DNA from: Ochotona curzoniae
Taxonomy: Eukaryota; Chordata; Mammalia; Lagomorpha; Ochotonidae
Assembly: GCF_017591425.1 (NCBI RefSeq)
Contig: NW_024467104.1
Coordinates: forward strand, 2,976,001 to 3,040,000
Direction: 5' to 3'
Length of the DNA stretch: 64,000 nt
Part shown: piece by piece, positions 48,029-57,900 of the stretch
Layout: every line of letters starts with the position of its first letter
Position numbering within the stretch: the stretch's first letter is position 1
Position numbers and translations under genes: made by a program
The notes under the pieces: generated by a model
Told to the model about the DNA's origin: nothing
Seen by the model: only the letters and a program-made list of their open reading frames with translations
Databases searched by the model: none

Positions 48029-51000
48029 TTTTGTGTTTTCCAACTAACTCATCTTTGAATTGTATTAACTATTTAGTGTGGGTGAGCCCAGTGCCTGGAT
48101 GGGTCTTGGCCTACCTGCCCTATGCAAAGGGCCATAGGTCCAGGCTGGGGCCTTGGCCTCGGCAGATGCCCGCAGGACACCCGATCCTGGTGCATGCCTA
48201 CAGGTCCCTTGTCCACCTTTGGCCGCAGTGTTTGCCAGCAGGCCAGAGCTCCTGTCTGCCCCTTCTGGGCTGTTGCCCCAGGTGCACCTTCCTCCTCAGC
48301 TTCTCTTTCCTTCTCTGTGAGAAACAGCTCCAGGATGGGGGCAGGTTACATTGTGCCCCTTGGAGAAACACATGACCTGTAAGCTGGTTGTCTGGCCTTG
48401 TGCTTGTCTTCCCCGCCCCACCCTTAACAAGCCTATGCTTGACGTCCAACAAATGGACTTGTCCATCACACTTGTCTCCAGAGATTCTCTGCAGAGTGTG
48501 CTGTCTAGTTGCCTCAGAGGGTGGTTTTTTGGCTGAGTCTCACCCCTCCTGCAATTTACTTGCACAAATTTTTAAGTCCTTCCCAAATTGTATATGAAAA
48601 TTCTAACGCTAGGATCTGGCACAATGGCTCAGTGGTTAAATCCAGCCTTGCAAGCACCAGGATCCCATATGGGTGTCAGTTCATGTCCTGACTGCTGCAC
48701 TTCCCATCAAGATCCCTGCTTGTGGCCTGGGAGAGCAGTTAAGCAGTTGAGGATGGCCCAAAGCCTTGGAACCCTGTACCACATGGCAGACCCAGAAGAA
48801 GCTCTGGGATCCTGGTCCAGCTCTGCTTCAGCTCCAGCTGTTGCAGCCCACTTACTGAGTCAACCAGCAGATGGAAGATCTTTCTCTCTGTCTCTCTCCT
48901 TTTCTCTGTACATTTGTCTTTCCAATAAAAATAAAGAAATCCTTAAAATATATGTTGATATTATAACAATATGCTTTCTGTCTTTATAGTCATCCTGGCT
49001 CATTGTCAGGTTGCCTGCCTTCATATGTTTGCTCTTCTGTTTATTCCACTTATAATGTCTATTTTTCCTTATCAGCCTGGCAAATACATATCTTAACTGC
49101 AAAATCTAGTTTGGATGAAACTTCTACAGGGCAGTGTCTCTAACTTTCTCTTGTAACTCCATCTCCAATCTGCATAGATTAACCATTTTTCTCTTACTTG
49201 GATTGGTTCTTAACTTCACATACATGCCTTTGCACACTGTTGTGTCCTAGCAGTAACTGATCTTTTTGTTTATGTTTACCTTGAGTCTGTGAGTTCTTGA
49301 AGACCAAGACTCAATCATCATCTCTGATTCATTTCTGCATCCATAGGAGTCACACTGCTTGGGGCATGGCAGGCACACAGCAGGTATGAGCACAGACTCA
49401 TCTGCATGGGCAGCTCACTACGTACCTGCTCCTGGGGGCGGACAACCACAGTGTTGAAATCAGGCCACTTATCCACCAGGACCTTTAAGTTGAACGGGTT
49501 TCCGTGATTGATGTGGAAGACAGTCCCAAAAACCTGCAAACTCCAAGAAAGTAGAGAGATCAGCGTATTGGAAAAAGATAGTGCAGTGTCTTATCGAACG
49601 AGACAAATATTTTTTGTATAAAATATGACAAGATTTTAAAACATATTGTTGCAGATTCTTCTATAGCCATCCATATACACAAATAATATACTCAGCTTTC
49701 CTCAAGTTATAATCATTGTCATGAATCATTCATTTGTCATATTAAAATTTCCCAGTTGTTTTAAACAATAGTTTATATGTGAATAGATAGGATATGCATA
49801 TAAAGGAAAGTGGCAAAACATTAAAAATATTATCTTAAAGTTAAAATCTAAATTTAATAAACTGTTATGAAAAACAGAAAAAATACAAATAATGTTTGAT
49901 TATTTGATATATTATGAACATGTGTCTATACTGATAAACTTAAAGACTAATTTTCAACTTTTTTAAAATTTTATTTTATTTGGGATTCCCACCCCGAACT
50001 CCCACCCCTCAGATTTTCCACACGTTGGTACAATACTATAGTCCTTCATTAGGAGTCATAATTACACCAGTCTCTTCTCTAAGTGTGTCCCGACATTACT
50101 GATACAGACACTGTCAGACAGTCCGGCATCCCATTGTCTACACACTTTCAACGGTTTCACTGGTCAATTATTTTTTAATGCCTAAATAGGAAGCCATAAT
50201 CTAAACTGACCTAACTGGTCAACATCATTTTGATTGAAATACGTCAGACCCAGAAAGACAAAGACCACGTGTTCTCCCTTATATGCAGGAGCTAGCATTT
50301 AAGAATAGAAAGTTAGGCCCAGCGCAATAGCATAGTGGCTAAAGTCCTTGCCTTGCACGCCAAGAATCCCATATGGGCTCTGGTTCTAATTCCAGGCAGC
50401 TCCATTTCCATTCCAGCTCCCTTCTTGTGACCTGGGTCCAAAAATCTTTGGGACCCTGTGTGGGAGACCCAGATGAGGCTCCAGGCTCCTGGCTTTGGAT
50501 TGGCTCAGCTCCAGCCATTGCAGCCGCTTGGGAAGTGACTCATCAAACTGAAGATCTTCCTCTCTGCCTCTCCTCCTCTCTATATAGCTGACTTTCCAAT
50601 AAAAATTTTAAAAAACTTAAAATAAGGAAGAAAGATCTGTGTATGGCAGTACTTCAGCAAATATAGTGTGCCAAATCTTGTTTTATCTGGTCAATGCACT
50701 GTCTCAAATGACTGATCTATTTATGTAGTTTTGGTTTGCTTTGTTGCCTGTGTTGGTGGATCTTTTCAAAGAAGATTCTCTATGCCAATGTTCCTGAGTG
50801 TTTTCCTTACATTTTCTTCCAATGACTTCATAGACTCAGGTCTTAAATTTAGGGTCTTGGTACTCAACTCTGTCACTTTACTTTTATTAACTGTGTGAAA
50901 AGCAGAGGAATTCATCCCTCCCCTCCACACTTTCCCTCTCAATTTCTCCCTCTTGCCAATTTTTTCATATATTAGTATAGTTCCTTAGTTCAAGTTAAAT

Positions 51001-52713
51001 GATACAATACTTAAGTGTATCATGACATAATAAGTACAGGAAATGAGAAAATAGTATGATGTAGAGATATATTTGTAAGTTTCATTGGAAATTTTCTTGT
51101 ATTTAAAGTAGAGAATATTACTTTAATATATAAAGTAGTATATTAATACTATATAAAGTAGTATTTTAATAGAGAATAGTACTGCATACCACCACTGCTT
51201 TGCAGTATATTAGTCTTCCCTGCAATAATCATGATTATGAGTATGTAAGTGTGCATATGTAAATATAAACATATACATAGACATAGATATATATTTATGT
51301 TCACCTGTGTAAGCATACTATACTTTTCAAGTTGGGTGTTTTAAATCAGAGATAACGTATGATATTTATCCCTTTCAGATTGGCTTACTTCACTGAACAC
51401 CATCATTTCCATCTGGAACCATTTTGGTGCAAATGGCAAGTTTTCATTTCACTTTATGGCTGAGTAGCATTCCATTGAGTAGATGTACCACAATTTCTTG
51501 TCACTCCTGAGTTCATGGCCATCAGTATGGATTCCGTAGCTTTGCTGTTGTGAATTGTGCTGCTGTACACAGAGCTGCAGAGCTCTCTGTCTCTCTAGAA
51601 TGCAGATCTCGTTTCATACATTGTTTGATTGGGTTGTGGAATTTCTGGCTATGCCTCATCTGCTTAAGGATTTTTAACCATGAAGTGATGCTGCATGTTG
51701 CTGAAATCTTTCTTTGCCTCTATTGAGATGATCACAGGGATTTGGTCTTTGCTTTGTTGCTGTGGTGTATCTGGTTTATTGACTTCTGTGTGTGTTGAAA
51801 CATCCCTGGCACAGGTGAGTGATCTGTTTCATGTATTCTAGGATTCTGTTGACCAGCATTTCATGGAGGATTTTTGCCTCTCTGTTCATCAGGAGTATTG
51901 GTCTATAGCTCTCTTTCTCTATATGTCTCTTTCTGTTTGGGGAATTAAGGTGATTTCTGGCTCACACAACAAATTTGAGAGGATTGTCTCCGTTTCTATT
52001 GCTTTCAAGAGGGTGTGTCCCTTTGCTTCATAAATATATATACTCTTTAAAATTTCATACTGAATGAGGAAACTGAATGAGCTTAGCTGATATGATGCGT
52101 TTAATGGAAACAATGATGAAATAATATACATCTAATAAAGACTGCCACCAGAAAGAGAATCATGTTCCTTTGATTGCTAAAGAAAAATTACAAACACAGA
52201 TCAGAATCTACGCTTAAAATTCCTGCTGGCCAAGCTCTCACCTAGCAAATGTTCTTTTAGAGAAAACAACTAAATATGAATATACAGTCCTAGCCAACAT
52301 GGGAGAACTCTGGGCTAATTTTAAGTGTTAATTGCTGTTCGGAAGGGAGTCAGGGAAGAATATGCTAAGTCAGTGCAGAACAAAGGACATCAGTTAGACT
52401 CAGACATGCCTATGCTCGTGCAGTACCTTTGCAACTATTCATGGGATATTGGACAATCCATTCACAGAGCCACCTGAACAATAAGGACCAATAACAAACA
52501 TCATGTTTCCACTTCCAAAGGAGTGGAAACATGAATAAACTGTGACTTAAAATACACATTGCACAAACGTTCGTCTCCTTTCTATTTCCAAGCATGCTTC
52601 TCTCTCTCATCCTCCCCGGAACTTCCTGTTGTCACCTTTAAGGATTCCGGAAGGCATTTCCTCAAGGAAGTTTCCAGCATCTGTAGCATCTGTGCACCCT
52701 GCAATGTCAACAT
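40671..52713 (-). CDS. GLYAT: Glycine N-acyltransferase, mitochondrial (five coding exons, 295 residues)
   Basis: Transfers acyl groups such as benzoyl, salicyl and short-chain acyls from acyl-CoA to glycine in the mitochondrial matrix of liver and kidney, making hippurate and related conjugates. Coding exons are 52636-52713, 49426-49533, 43214-43340, 41485-41656 and 40671-41073. All four introns are GT-AG with matching phases, giving 888 bases in one open frame. The protein begins MLTLQGAQMLQMLE. It has FHINHGNPFNLK near 32-43, DDLDHYTNTY at 66-75, NKFWYYGGNERSQRFIER at 181-198, DQTGE ending at Glu226 and GFPVYSH at 257-263. Glu226 matches the general base proposed for the bovine enzyme. A GNAT-like acyl-CoA loop lies near R237-G240. 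Human GLYAT has 296 residues. No lesion is seen. A non-coding first exon may lie upstream but I could not place it. Confidence 0.92.
41485..41656 (-). CDS. GLYAT: GLYAT coding exon 4
   Basis: Acceptor 'attgctctag|gctcac' completes Ser105. It has 56 codons (SQNRLNDVIQNFSAIKSF ... PTGGKPKA) and donor 'gccat|gtgagt', leaving a split Ile codon (at|c). Confidence 0.93.
41740..42389. other. GLYAT intron 3 sequence; no feature recognised
   Basis: Intronic, non-coding. A short 'tttatttatttattttgtttgtttg' microsatellite-like stretch lies near 41796-41820. Confidence 0.5.
42390..42750 (-). mobile_element. Young full-length C-SINE with 17-bp target-site duplication
   Basis: The body (42407-42733) is bounded by perfect repeats 'ccttattccacattttt' at 42390-42406 and 42734-42750. 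On the minus strand it opens 'gggcccggcgcggtggcgc', has clean A and B boxes (aagtggttaaagg; cgattctaatcc) and retains many CpG sites. High CpG and an intact duplication mark a recent insertion. It is the best reference copy of this SINE in the window and lies in GLYAT intron 3 on the same strand as the gene. Confidence 0.95.
42751..43213. other. GLYAT intron 3 sequence next to exon 3; no feature recognised
   Basis: Non-coding. The frame at 42962-43261 on the minus strand overlaps exon 3 only at its very start and reads through intron. Confidence 0.5.
43214..43340 (-). CDS. GLYAT: GLYAT coding exon 3
   Basis: Acceptor 'gataacag|aatatg', 42 codons plus one base (NMTDDLDHYTNTYHIYSRDP ... WKQHLQIQ), donor 'caaa|gtaagc'. 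It leaves a split Ser codon (a|gc). Confidence 0.93.
43690..43930 (+). mobile_element. Left half of an old C-SINE split by an L1
   Basis: Old C-SINE text: 'gggaacacctgcatcccgtatcagg', 'tacctgggtgcttgaggccctgg', 'ctggctccaacttctgcttggtacagcccctg'. It continues at 46978 after the L1 insertion ('agagtgaatggcagatgggagat ...'). Confidence 0.75.
43916..46977 (-). mobile_element. Internally deleted L1 (half-L1-like) in GLYAT intron 2, with 15-bp target-site duplication
   Basis: The duplication 'tcatgtggcttttta' is at 43916-43930 and 46963-46977. The insert starts on the minus strand at 46962 with a full L1 5' end ('atcaagatggcagaatagg'). Its 5' UTR runs to about 45850. ORF1 relics follow: 45041-45655 is an open 204-residue piece with a coiled-coil start (QEFKEFKEAVKEIKAGI) and the conserved NIRVMGVPEG and ARREWSDIFQILKEKK motifs. 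The first part of ORF2 is at about 44790-44650. The sequence then jumps to the same 3' region as in the 331-3241 element. The total of about 3.0 kb, against 6-7 kb for a full L1, means nearly all of ORF2 is missing. Confidence 0.9.
44260..44500 (-). repeat. Two-copy tandem duplication of about 124 bp in the L1-like 3' region
   Basis: Two imperfect copies start 'gtctccattac' at 44260 and 44384 and share 'cccttaaatgaa', 'atcaac' and 'gaagttaaa-aacatg'. The related element at 331-3241 has a single copy (about 2830-2955). Confidence 0.85.
46978..47155 (+). mobile_element. Right half of the split old C-SINE, with (TC)-rich expansion
   Basis: 'agagtgaatggcagatgggagatttctg', then an expanded tract of 'tctctatttccctctct' units and the SINE tail 'cctctcaggtaaatgaattaaaa'. 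Confidence 0.75.
47156..47690. other. GLYAT intron 2; unassigned sequence
   Basis: 47160-47290 has a hint of an old SINE head ('aggtattgtgacaccaagacttaggctgttgc') but is too decayed to call. The rest is non-coding. Confidence 0.4.
47691..47930 (-). mobile_element. L1 ORF2 relic, minus orientation
   Basis: Reversed ORF2 text of the kind 'attgagatgagttcctcatatattcttggcattaatgcgttatcagatgcg', a well-known late-ORF2 antisense signature. Broken frames. Confidence 0.65.
47976..48031. repeat. (TTTA)n microsatellite
   Basis: About 12-13 repeats of TTTA, nearly perfect. Confidence 0.95.
48032..48600. other. GC-rich segment of unknown nature in GLYAT intron 2
   Basis: Markedly GC-richer than everything around it ('ccttggcctcggcagatgcccgcagg', 'ccccttctgggctgttgcccc'). 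Open frames run on both strands, but none looks like a known protein. It directly follows the (TTTA)n tract, so it could be a retroelement piece in minus orientation or an LTR. I cannot tell. Confidence 0.4.
48608..48940 (+). mobile_element. C-SINE, plus orientation (GLYAT intron 2)
   Basis: Head 'ggcacaatggctcagtggttaaa', 'gatcccatatgggtgtcagttcatgtcc', 'gcagatggaagatctttctctctgtc', tail 'ccaataaaaataaagaaatcc'. Confidence 0.92.
49250..49405 (+). mobile_element. L2-like 3' end relic next to GLYAT exon 2
   Basis: 'ctgtgagttcttgaagaccaagactcaatcatcatc' and 'cataggagtcacactgcttggggcatggcaggcacacagcaggt' follow the L2 3'-end text in order. Confidence 0.6.
49426..49533 (-). CDS. GLYAT: GLYAT coding exon 2
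   Basis: Acceptor 'tttgcag|gtt', 36 codons from VFGTVFHINHG to VVVRPQEQ, donor 'cag|gtacg', phase 0 on both sides. An L2-like relic abuts it at 49250-49400. Confidence 0.93.
49534..49965. other. GLYAT intron 1; AT-rich, no feature recognised
   Basis: Non-coding AT-rich sequence upstream of the exon 2 acceptor. Confidence 0.5.
49966..50180 (-). mobile_element. L1 3' UTR fragment, minus orientation
   Basis: C-rich 3'-end signature ('gggattcccaccccgaactcccacccctc') followed by 'tccggcatcccattgtctacac'. Confidence 0.6.
50310..50625 (+). mobile_element. C-SINE, plus orientation (GLYAT intron 1)
   Basis: 'ggcccagcgcaatagcatagtggctaaagtccttgcc' head, 'cccatatgggctctggttctaattcc', 'gaagatcttcctctctgcctctcc', tail 'ccaataaaaattttaaaaaac'. 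Confidence 0.93.
50780..52040 (-). mobile_element. Old L1 fragment (ORF2 and 3' region), minus orientation
   Basis: Typical antisense ORF2 blocks: 'tatggctgagtagcattccattgagtagatgtacc' and 'tgttgctgtggtgtatctggtttattgac', 'catggaggatttttgcctctctgttcatcagg', 'aggtgatttctggctcacacaac'. Degraded frames. Fills most of GLYAT intron 1. Confidence 0.82.
52041..52635. other. GLYAT intron 1 next to exon 1; no feature recognised
   Basis: Non-coding. Confidence 0.5.
52636..52713 (-). CDS. GLYAT: GLYAT coding exon 1 (start codon)
   Basis: 26 codons from the ATG at 52713 to ...LPESLK, ending at the donor 'aag|gtgac' (phase 0). The ATG has A at -3. The encoded QGAQMLQMLE segment is characteristic of GLYAT and fixes the start. 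Confidence 0.88.
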
Positions 52714-53070
52714 TGTGCAGGAGTCCGTGTCCTAGAGAGAGAACTGAGGAACGTGCAGAAATGAGAAGAATTGGAGAAGATTCAGAACCTGGAAGAGCAA
52801 GTTCTGCATTAATAGGCAGGACTTTCTTTAGTGTCACTTTGCTGAGATCCTCACCAACTTCCAGGGAAGACAAGACTCACAGTCAACACAGGGTGGTTTT
52901 TGTTTTTCTGAGTTTTTAGGTCTCTCTCTTACCTTTTAATGAATAAAGCCATTGTCCTACTACAGGTTAACAAGTGCAACTAAGAATAATTGCAACATTT
53001 TAAAATTTCAGTTGTGATCAGCAATTCCCCTTACTACTCTATAGAAAAATGTGTAATCTAGGAGTTATTG
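52714..53070. other. GLYAT 5' flank or 5' UTR region
   Basis: Sequence between the start codon and the upstream L1. Part is presumably 5' UTR. No TATA box or clear splice acceptor that I would defend. Confidence 0.4.
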
Positions 53071-54380
53071 AGGAGAATCAACATGACAAAATAGGGAAGG
53101 CCAATGTTAACAGATGATGAAACATTAGCCAGTGTGAAACAGAGAGGGTACATTGAGACCAATAGGAGAAGACAGGACAACTGCACAGGGGTACCTGGAG
53201 ACTGGCAGACACTGGAAAGTAGTGAACCCAATCTTGTGGCATTGCTGTGACTGATCCCCAGCAGTTTTCAGAAAGTGGTTATCTGAAGTGCAGTGACATC
53301 CAGAACTCCACCAGCAACAGCGTGGGAGGGACTTTCACCAGGAGCTCAGGAGGTGAATCCAGAAAAAAAAAAACTGCTTGTCCTGCTGGTCCATTTGATT
53401 TCAGTAGGAGCAGAGACAGAGTGGCAGATCCCAGACTGGCAGTGTGAGAATAGGGTGGATTTCACAGCCCAGTCTGCCCCCTACAGGCAAATCGGGCACC
53501 ATTTTGTTTCAGGAGGCAAAGGCTATGGGAAAGGACTGAGCATACATTGAGCTGGGAGTGAACTCATTTCTGGCTCAGTGAACTGCAATAACATGGCATC
53601 TTGCAGGTCCATCCAGATATGGGTGGCCAGCACATCAAGAACTCTATTAGAAGCACATCAGGTGCCATTTTGCACAGTGTGGCAAAAATGTAAGAATGCA
53701 GGGACAAGAGTGTGATGCACATGCACTGGGCTGGGAGCAAACTTACTAAGCTCAGTACATTGCACTGGTCCCAGAAGAAAATGATACCCACTGTTCCAGT
53801 GTATGTGTCAAAATAGGTCCATGTGATCCTCAGACCTAATAGCCAACAGGTTTAAGCAAGAGTAGCACCACCAACAACCTAGCTATAGAGGACATGTCAC
53901 ATCTCCCTAATCCTGGGACCTACTCCAATCAGAAGTGGGAGAAAGGTTGTACAGACAATGGTGCAGCCTCAGCACAATATCACAGGAGCTGGAGAGTGGT
54001 GAACCAGGAGCTGGGGCTAGGGACACCATGGTGGAAATCTAACATGTGAATCCAGACCTGGAACTCACCCGAGGTTGTGGAACAACTGACTTCAAACAAA
54101 GAGCAGTGTACCAACTGCAATAAGCAAAATTGAACTGTAGACCTGTAGGTGACAGAGCCTAAAAACCTGCCCCAAGGAGAAGAATCTGATAACTTGAAGG
54201 AAAATGACCAAGAGAAAAAGAAAAGACAGAGGTACAACAAATATTACTGAAGACTCCCCTTGCCAAACTCAGAGTTAACTGAGGAAGACCTGGAGAACAT
54301 GGCAGATACAGAATTCACAACACTTGTGAATTCCATAGACTAGGGAACTGTATCATAAAATGATAAAATACATTTTGTAA
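53071..54380 (+). mobile_element. Internally deleted L1 (5' UTR, ORF1 start, then 3' terminus), + orientation
   Basis: 5' start 'aatcaacatgacaaaatagg' and a 5' UTR like 45900-46962. The ORF1 start is at about 54205-54320 with an ELTEEDLENM-like segment. The sequence then jumps to the very 3' end ('gggaactgtatcataaaatgat'), which matches the terminus of the 43931-46962 element near 44015. It lacks both ORF2 and most of ORF1. It lies about 360 bases upstream of the GLYAT start codon. Confidence 0.75.
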
Positions 54381-55340
54381 AAACTTGACATGTTGTACTC
54401 ATTGCATCACAGAAAGATTATCCAAACAGTCCCTAACACTGAACTCCATGAAAAATTGTGGAAAGAGGTTATGTTACCACAATTCTGATATTTGCAGTAG
54501 AGAAAATTGCCAAGTGAAAGCAGTAAGGAAGTTTTCTCAGTACAGTGTGTTAAACTGAGTTATCACATGATGACTAAAAATGCATGTCATGTGGTCTTTT
54601 AGAATAACATGGAAAACTCTTGTGTTTCTTATCAAAGTAAGGTAACCAAGCTGCATTTATGGTCACCCCTGGAACAACGGCTATGGCAACAATATTAAAT
54701 GTCTGATCACACAGAGCTATGATACATAAGAACAGAGAAATGATAAGCTGTTCCCTAGGATTGATCAGATACTGTGGATGTGCTTTCCAGGCTACATTCA
54801 GCATCATGCAATGCCAAGGAGCACAGGATGGAGATTGGAAATGGAGGAGGTCATGTTGGAGCTTCAGATACAGTGATAAATCAGAGAGAAGGGGAGACCA
54901 AGAGGGTGGGGAGGAGAGGGACTGGGTGAGAAGGAGAGGTAGAGGGTGAAGGAGAAGAGGAGGGAAGAATGTCTACAGATTTGAATAGTGCCCGAGGATC
55001 TTTGGGTAATCAGTGTCCCAAACATGCACAAGGAGAAACTGCCTTGGTCAGAGCAAAGAGTTGCTGGAAAGGACAGGAAGCAAACATTCCTACAACTCAC
55101 ACAGGTTGACAAGTGTTTATTGGCCCACCGGCTACAGCAGAAAATATAATACCAAATTGGCTTTGTTCTAGATCCACCCCAACAACTAGTTAAAGCAAGC
55201 CTTGAAATGACTCTACTGATTCCAATGACTAGCTGTGTGTGAGACAAAATACAACCTGATAGACAACTGCAACACAATACGTTACCCAACAGTGTGTAAA
55301 TCACATTGTCCAGCCTCCAGTCAAAATGGGACGCATACAA
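54381..55340. other. Non-coding; includes a purine-rich tract
   Basis: No gene recognised. A nearly pure purine stretch lies at about 54880-54970 ('gaaggggagaccaagaggg ... gaggaggg'). The minus-strand 171-codon frame across it has no resemblance to a known protein. Confidence 0.45.
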
Positions 55341-55675
55341 GTAAGCTGGAATGTCAATTAATATCATAACATTGTGCATTGTTGCTGATGTTATGTTGGG
55401 GCTTTTGATTGATCAGGTTTTTACTCAATTGGCTCTATCTTCAAACCAGAGATGGTCTCCCCAAAAAGCTGTTGAACATATTTGGACAATAAGATGCTGG
55501 ACTCTATGCTTGGTATATGCTTGCACTGAAGGAATCGCAACTGAACTTGAACTGTGGACATGCAACAAGGTGGAGGAATCCACCAAGGGGGAAGTGTTAT
55601 TGGAGGGGTGGTGGGAATTCCAGTACCTATAAAACTGTGTCACATAATACAATGTTATTTAAAAAAAAAAAAGGT
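55341..55675 (+). mobile_element. L1 3' end, plus orientation
   Basis: Reverse of the 3'-end text at 33560-33850: 'gatggtctccccaaaaagctgttga', 'caacaaggtggaggaatccacc', 'tataaaactgtgtcacataatac', ending in a poly(A) run at 55658-55671. Confidence 0.85.
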
Positions 55676-57480
55676 ATGTTGGAAATCTGAATCAACAGTC
55701 CTAGGTTGAAAAATTGGTAACAATAGATTCAGAAAAGATACGTACAGAGTTGTTCAAAATAGTACCTCTCCCCAAATTCAAAGGTTCCTTTTCTGCATCC
55801 CTTCTCATGGCAGGTTTATTCTTATGTAAACATAGAAATGATAAAATGAATATCCTGATTGGAGGCAGCAGACAAGGATATTGATTAGCTATGGTAATCT
55901 TGCTCTCCTTCTTTAGGGCAGAGAACACAAGCTAACACTGAGGAAAAGAAGAGATGAAAAACCCAGGCTTAACTTTGTAAAACTGAAATGCATTACATCT
56001 GATCTGTAAGAATACGTCCAGGAAAAGTGTGTGAAATGTGGGTAAGAGTGGACTAGATGTTACATAAGACAGGAGCAGTGAGGTTAGACAAGACAGTTAA
56101 AAGTATTTATAATGATAAGCAGAGAGGAAAGCATCGATGATTACTGAGTATACATCTGCTCATTCAAACAAATCACAAAACATCTCAGGTTGTATCTCCA
56201 GAGAATGACAAACTGCTTACAAAATTGGCATGATTTTGACAAGTACAAGGAGGCTATGGATTCGTGATGCAGTGGTATCTGCATGAGGTTATGCAAATCC
56301 ATGAAGATTCTTGAAGTGTACCAGAAAACCAAAGAACCGATTTTCTATACAAAATACCTAGATAATTCAATGAGAATGGCTAGCAGTCTTTTCAGCAAAT
56401 GATGTACAAATTTAATTTTCAAATCAGAATGGCTTCTTGGTAGACTCAGAGAATTGTCAAGTAGAAGAAATTCACAATTTTCTGTATTTCTTGCTCTCTA
56501 TTCTGCCTTTCTCAAATCACTCACTAAAAATAGCTCCCTACTCTATATTAAGGCCTTTTGCAATACCAGTAAGAAAATGCAGCAGTCAAAGAATAATGTT
56601 TCGTTTCTTTTTACAATGCAGGTCACATCAAGCAACATTATTCTGTTTTCATAATGGAAAGATACAAAAACAACTCAGGACCATTCCATGCACAGGCTAG
56701 AGCAACATCTGTCAGGGAAAAATGCCCCAATGTCCTTCTCCTCAGGTAATAAATTCTGTTGCTTCTTTCGCTCCGATCTTTTTTCCTGGTTCATTGGGAA
56801 AAAACATAGAAGTGTCCAAGTTGGAACAAAACCAGGCTCTCCTGAGTCTTTGCCCAGGACATCTCACTCAGGTCCCTCCCAGCTCATCCTGGCTGAGAAG
56901 CACCACATTTCCTCATGGTGTGAAGTTCCACTGTTTGTGATAAACAATAAAATAGCCTGTCAAATCAGCAACACGGTCTTTGACTAGAAGTGAACACACA
57001 AGCTCTGACCCAACAACTCTTACTGGCTGCAAGTTTAAGACTTCTGTGATTTCAGAGTCTTTTAGCATAACTCCTCAGGACCAGTTCTCTTTAAGATAGT
57101 CTACAAAGAGTTGGATTTGCAGCAATGAAACCCATAGTCTCTTGTGTCTATGGAAAAACATCCAGGTTCAGGTTCTGCCATGTAGCATATTAATAAGTGT
57201 ACTGGTGAATGCCCCGCATTTGTTCAGTGCATGTGTCTTCTATCCTTGTCCCAGATTTCTCTTAGCCATTCGGCAGCAGGTGCTTAATACTCCCTTGTAT
57301 CTCCTTCAGGATGTGAGGAGAGGGGAGACTTGGTAGAATCAAGGGTGTGATATGCCTTGGCTATACCTGCTGAGCTGAAGGTTTCACTTCAGAAATGTGC
57401 TTGTTCTGCTGGGGCTGACCCCAAACCATCTCCCTCACAGATACACATCCTCAGGATATTCATTCAACACAAAGTGCAAC
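55676..57480. other. Intergenic; no gene or named repeat recognised
   Basis: Open frames up to about 99 codons on the plus strand (56437-56987) overlap one another in different frames and lack protein-like composition. Confidence 0.45.
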
Positions 57481-57900
57481 CCCTAGGACCTACCAGCATT
57501 TTATTCCTGGCTTGGAATGCCCTACTTTGGCCCAGTTTTCTACGTTCAGATTCCACTCATTCTTCAAAGTTCAGCTCAACAGCTTGTTATCCGTTATCTC
57601 TAATTTCAGGAAGAATAAATAACCCCTTTGTGATGTTTCCATACGTGTTGATGTGTGTCTCAATTACAAGCCTTGTTACACTGGGTGCATGCTTTCTTTT
57701 CTACATGACTGATACATATGATCTGCATTTCTGATGTGTAGCAGGATGCTTTCAAATGGGCTTATAGGCAGGCCTCTTTTTCTAGACCACATTTCTGAGG
57801 CAAGAGGGCCATTTTATGGATTCTCCTATAATTAATGCTTACCATAGCAAGTGCACAATAGATGTGTGTGACAAATGACTGAACATATGAAATGTCTGCA
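57481..57900 (+). mobile_element. L2 relic
   Basis: Follows the L2 3' text in order: 'cctggcttggaatgccctactttgg', 'ccactcattcttcaaagttcagctcaaca', then 'ttaccatagcaagtgcacaatagatgtgtgtgacaaatgactgaa'. Confidence 0.65.

Noticed and set aside
53071..54380. GLYAT upstream exon inside the plus-strand L1
   Set aside because: No splice-supported minus-strand frame is visible. The sequence is explained by an L1 5' UTR.
54864..55379. 171-residue minus-strand open frame
   Set aside because: It crosses a purine-rich tract and an L1 3' end, has low-complexity composition and no family motif.
56437..56987. Overlapping plus-strand frames as a small gene
   Set aside because: Three frames overlap without a shared signal, and there is no start context, splice support or protein similarity that I recognise.
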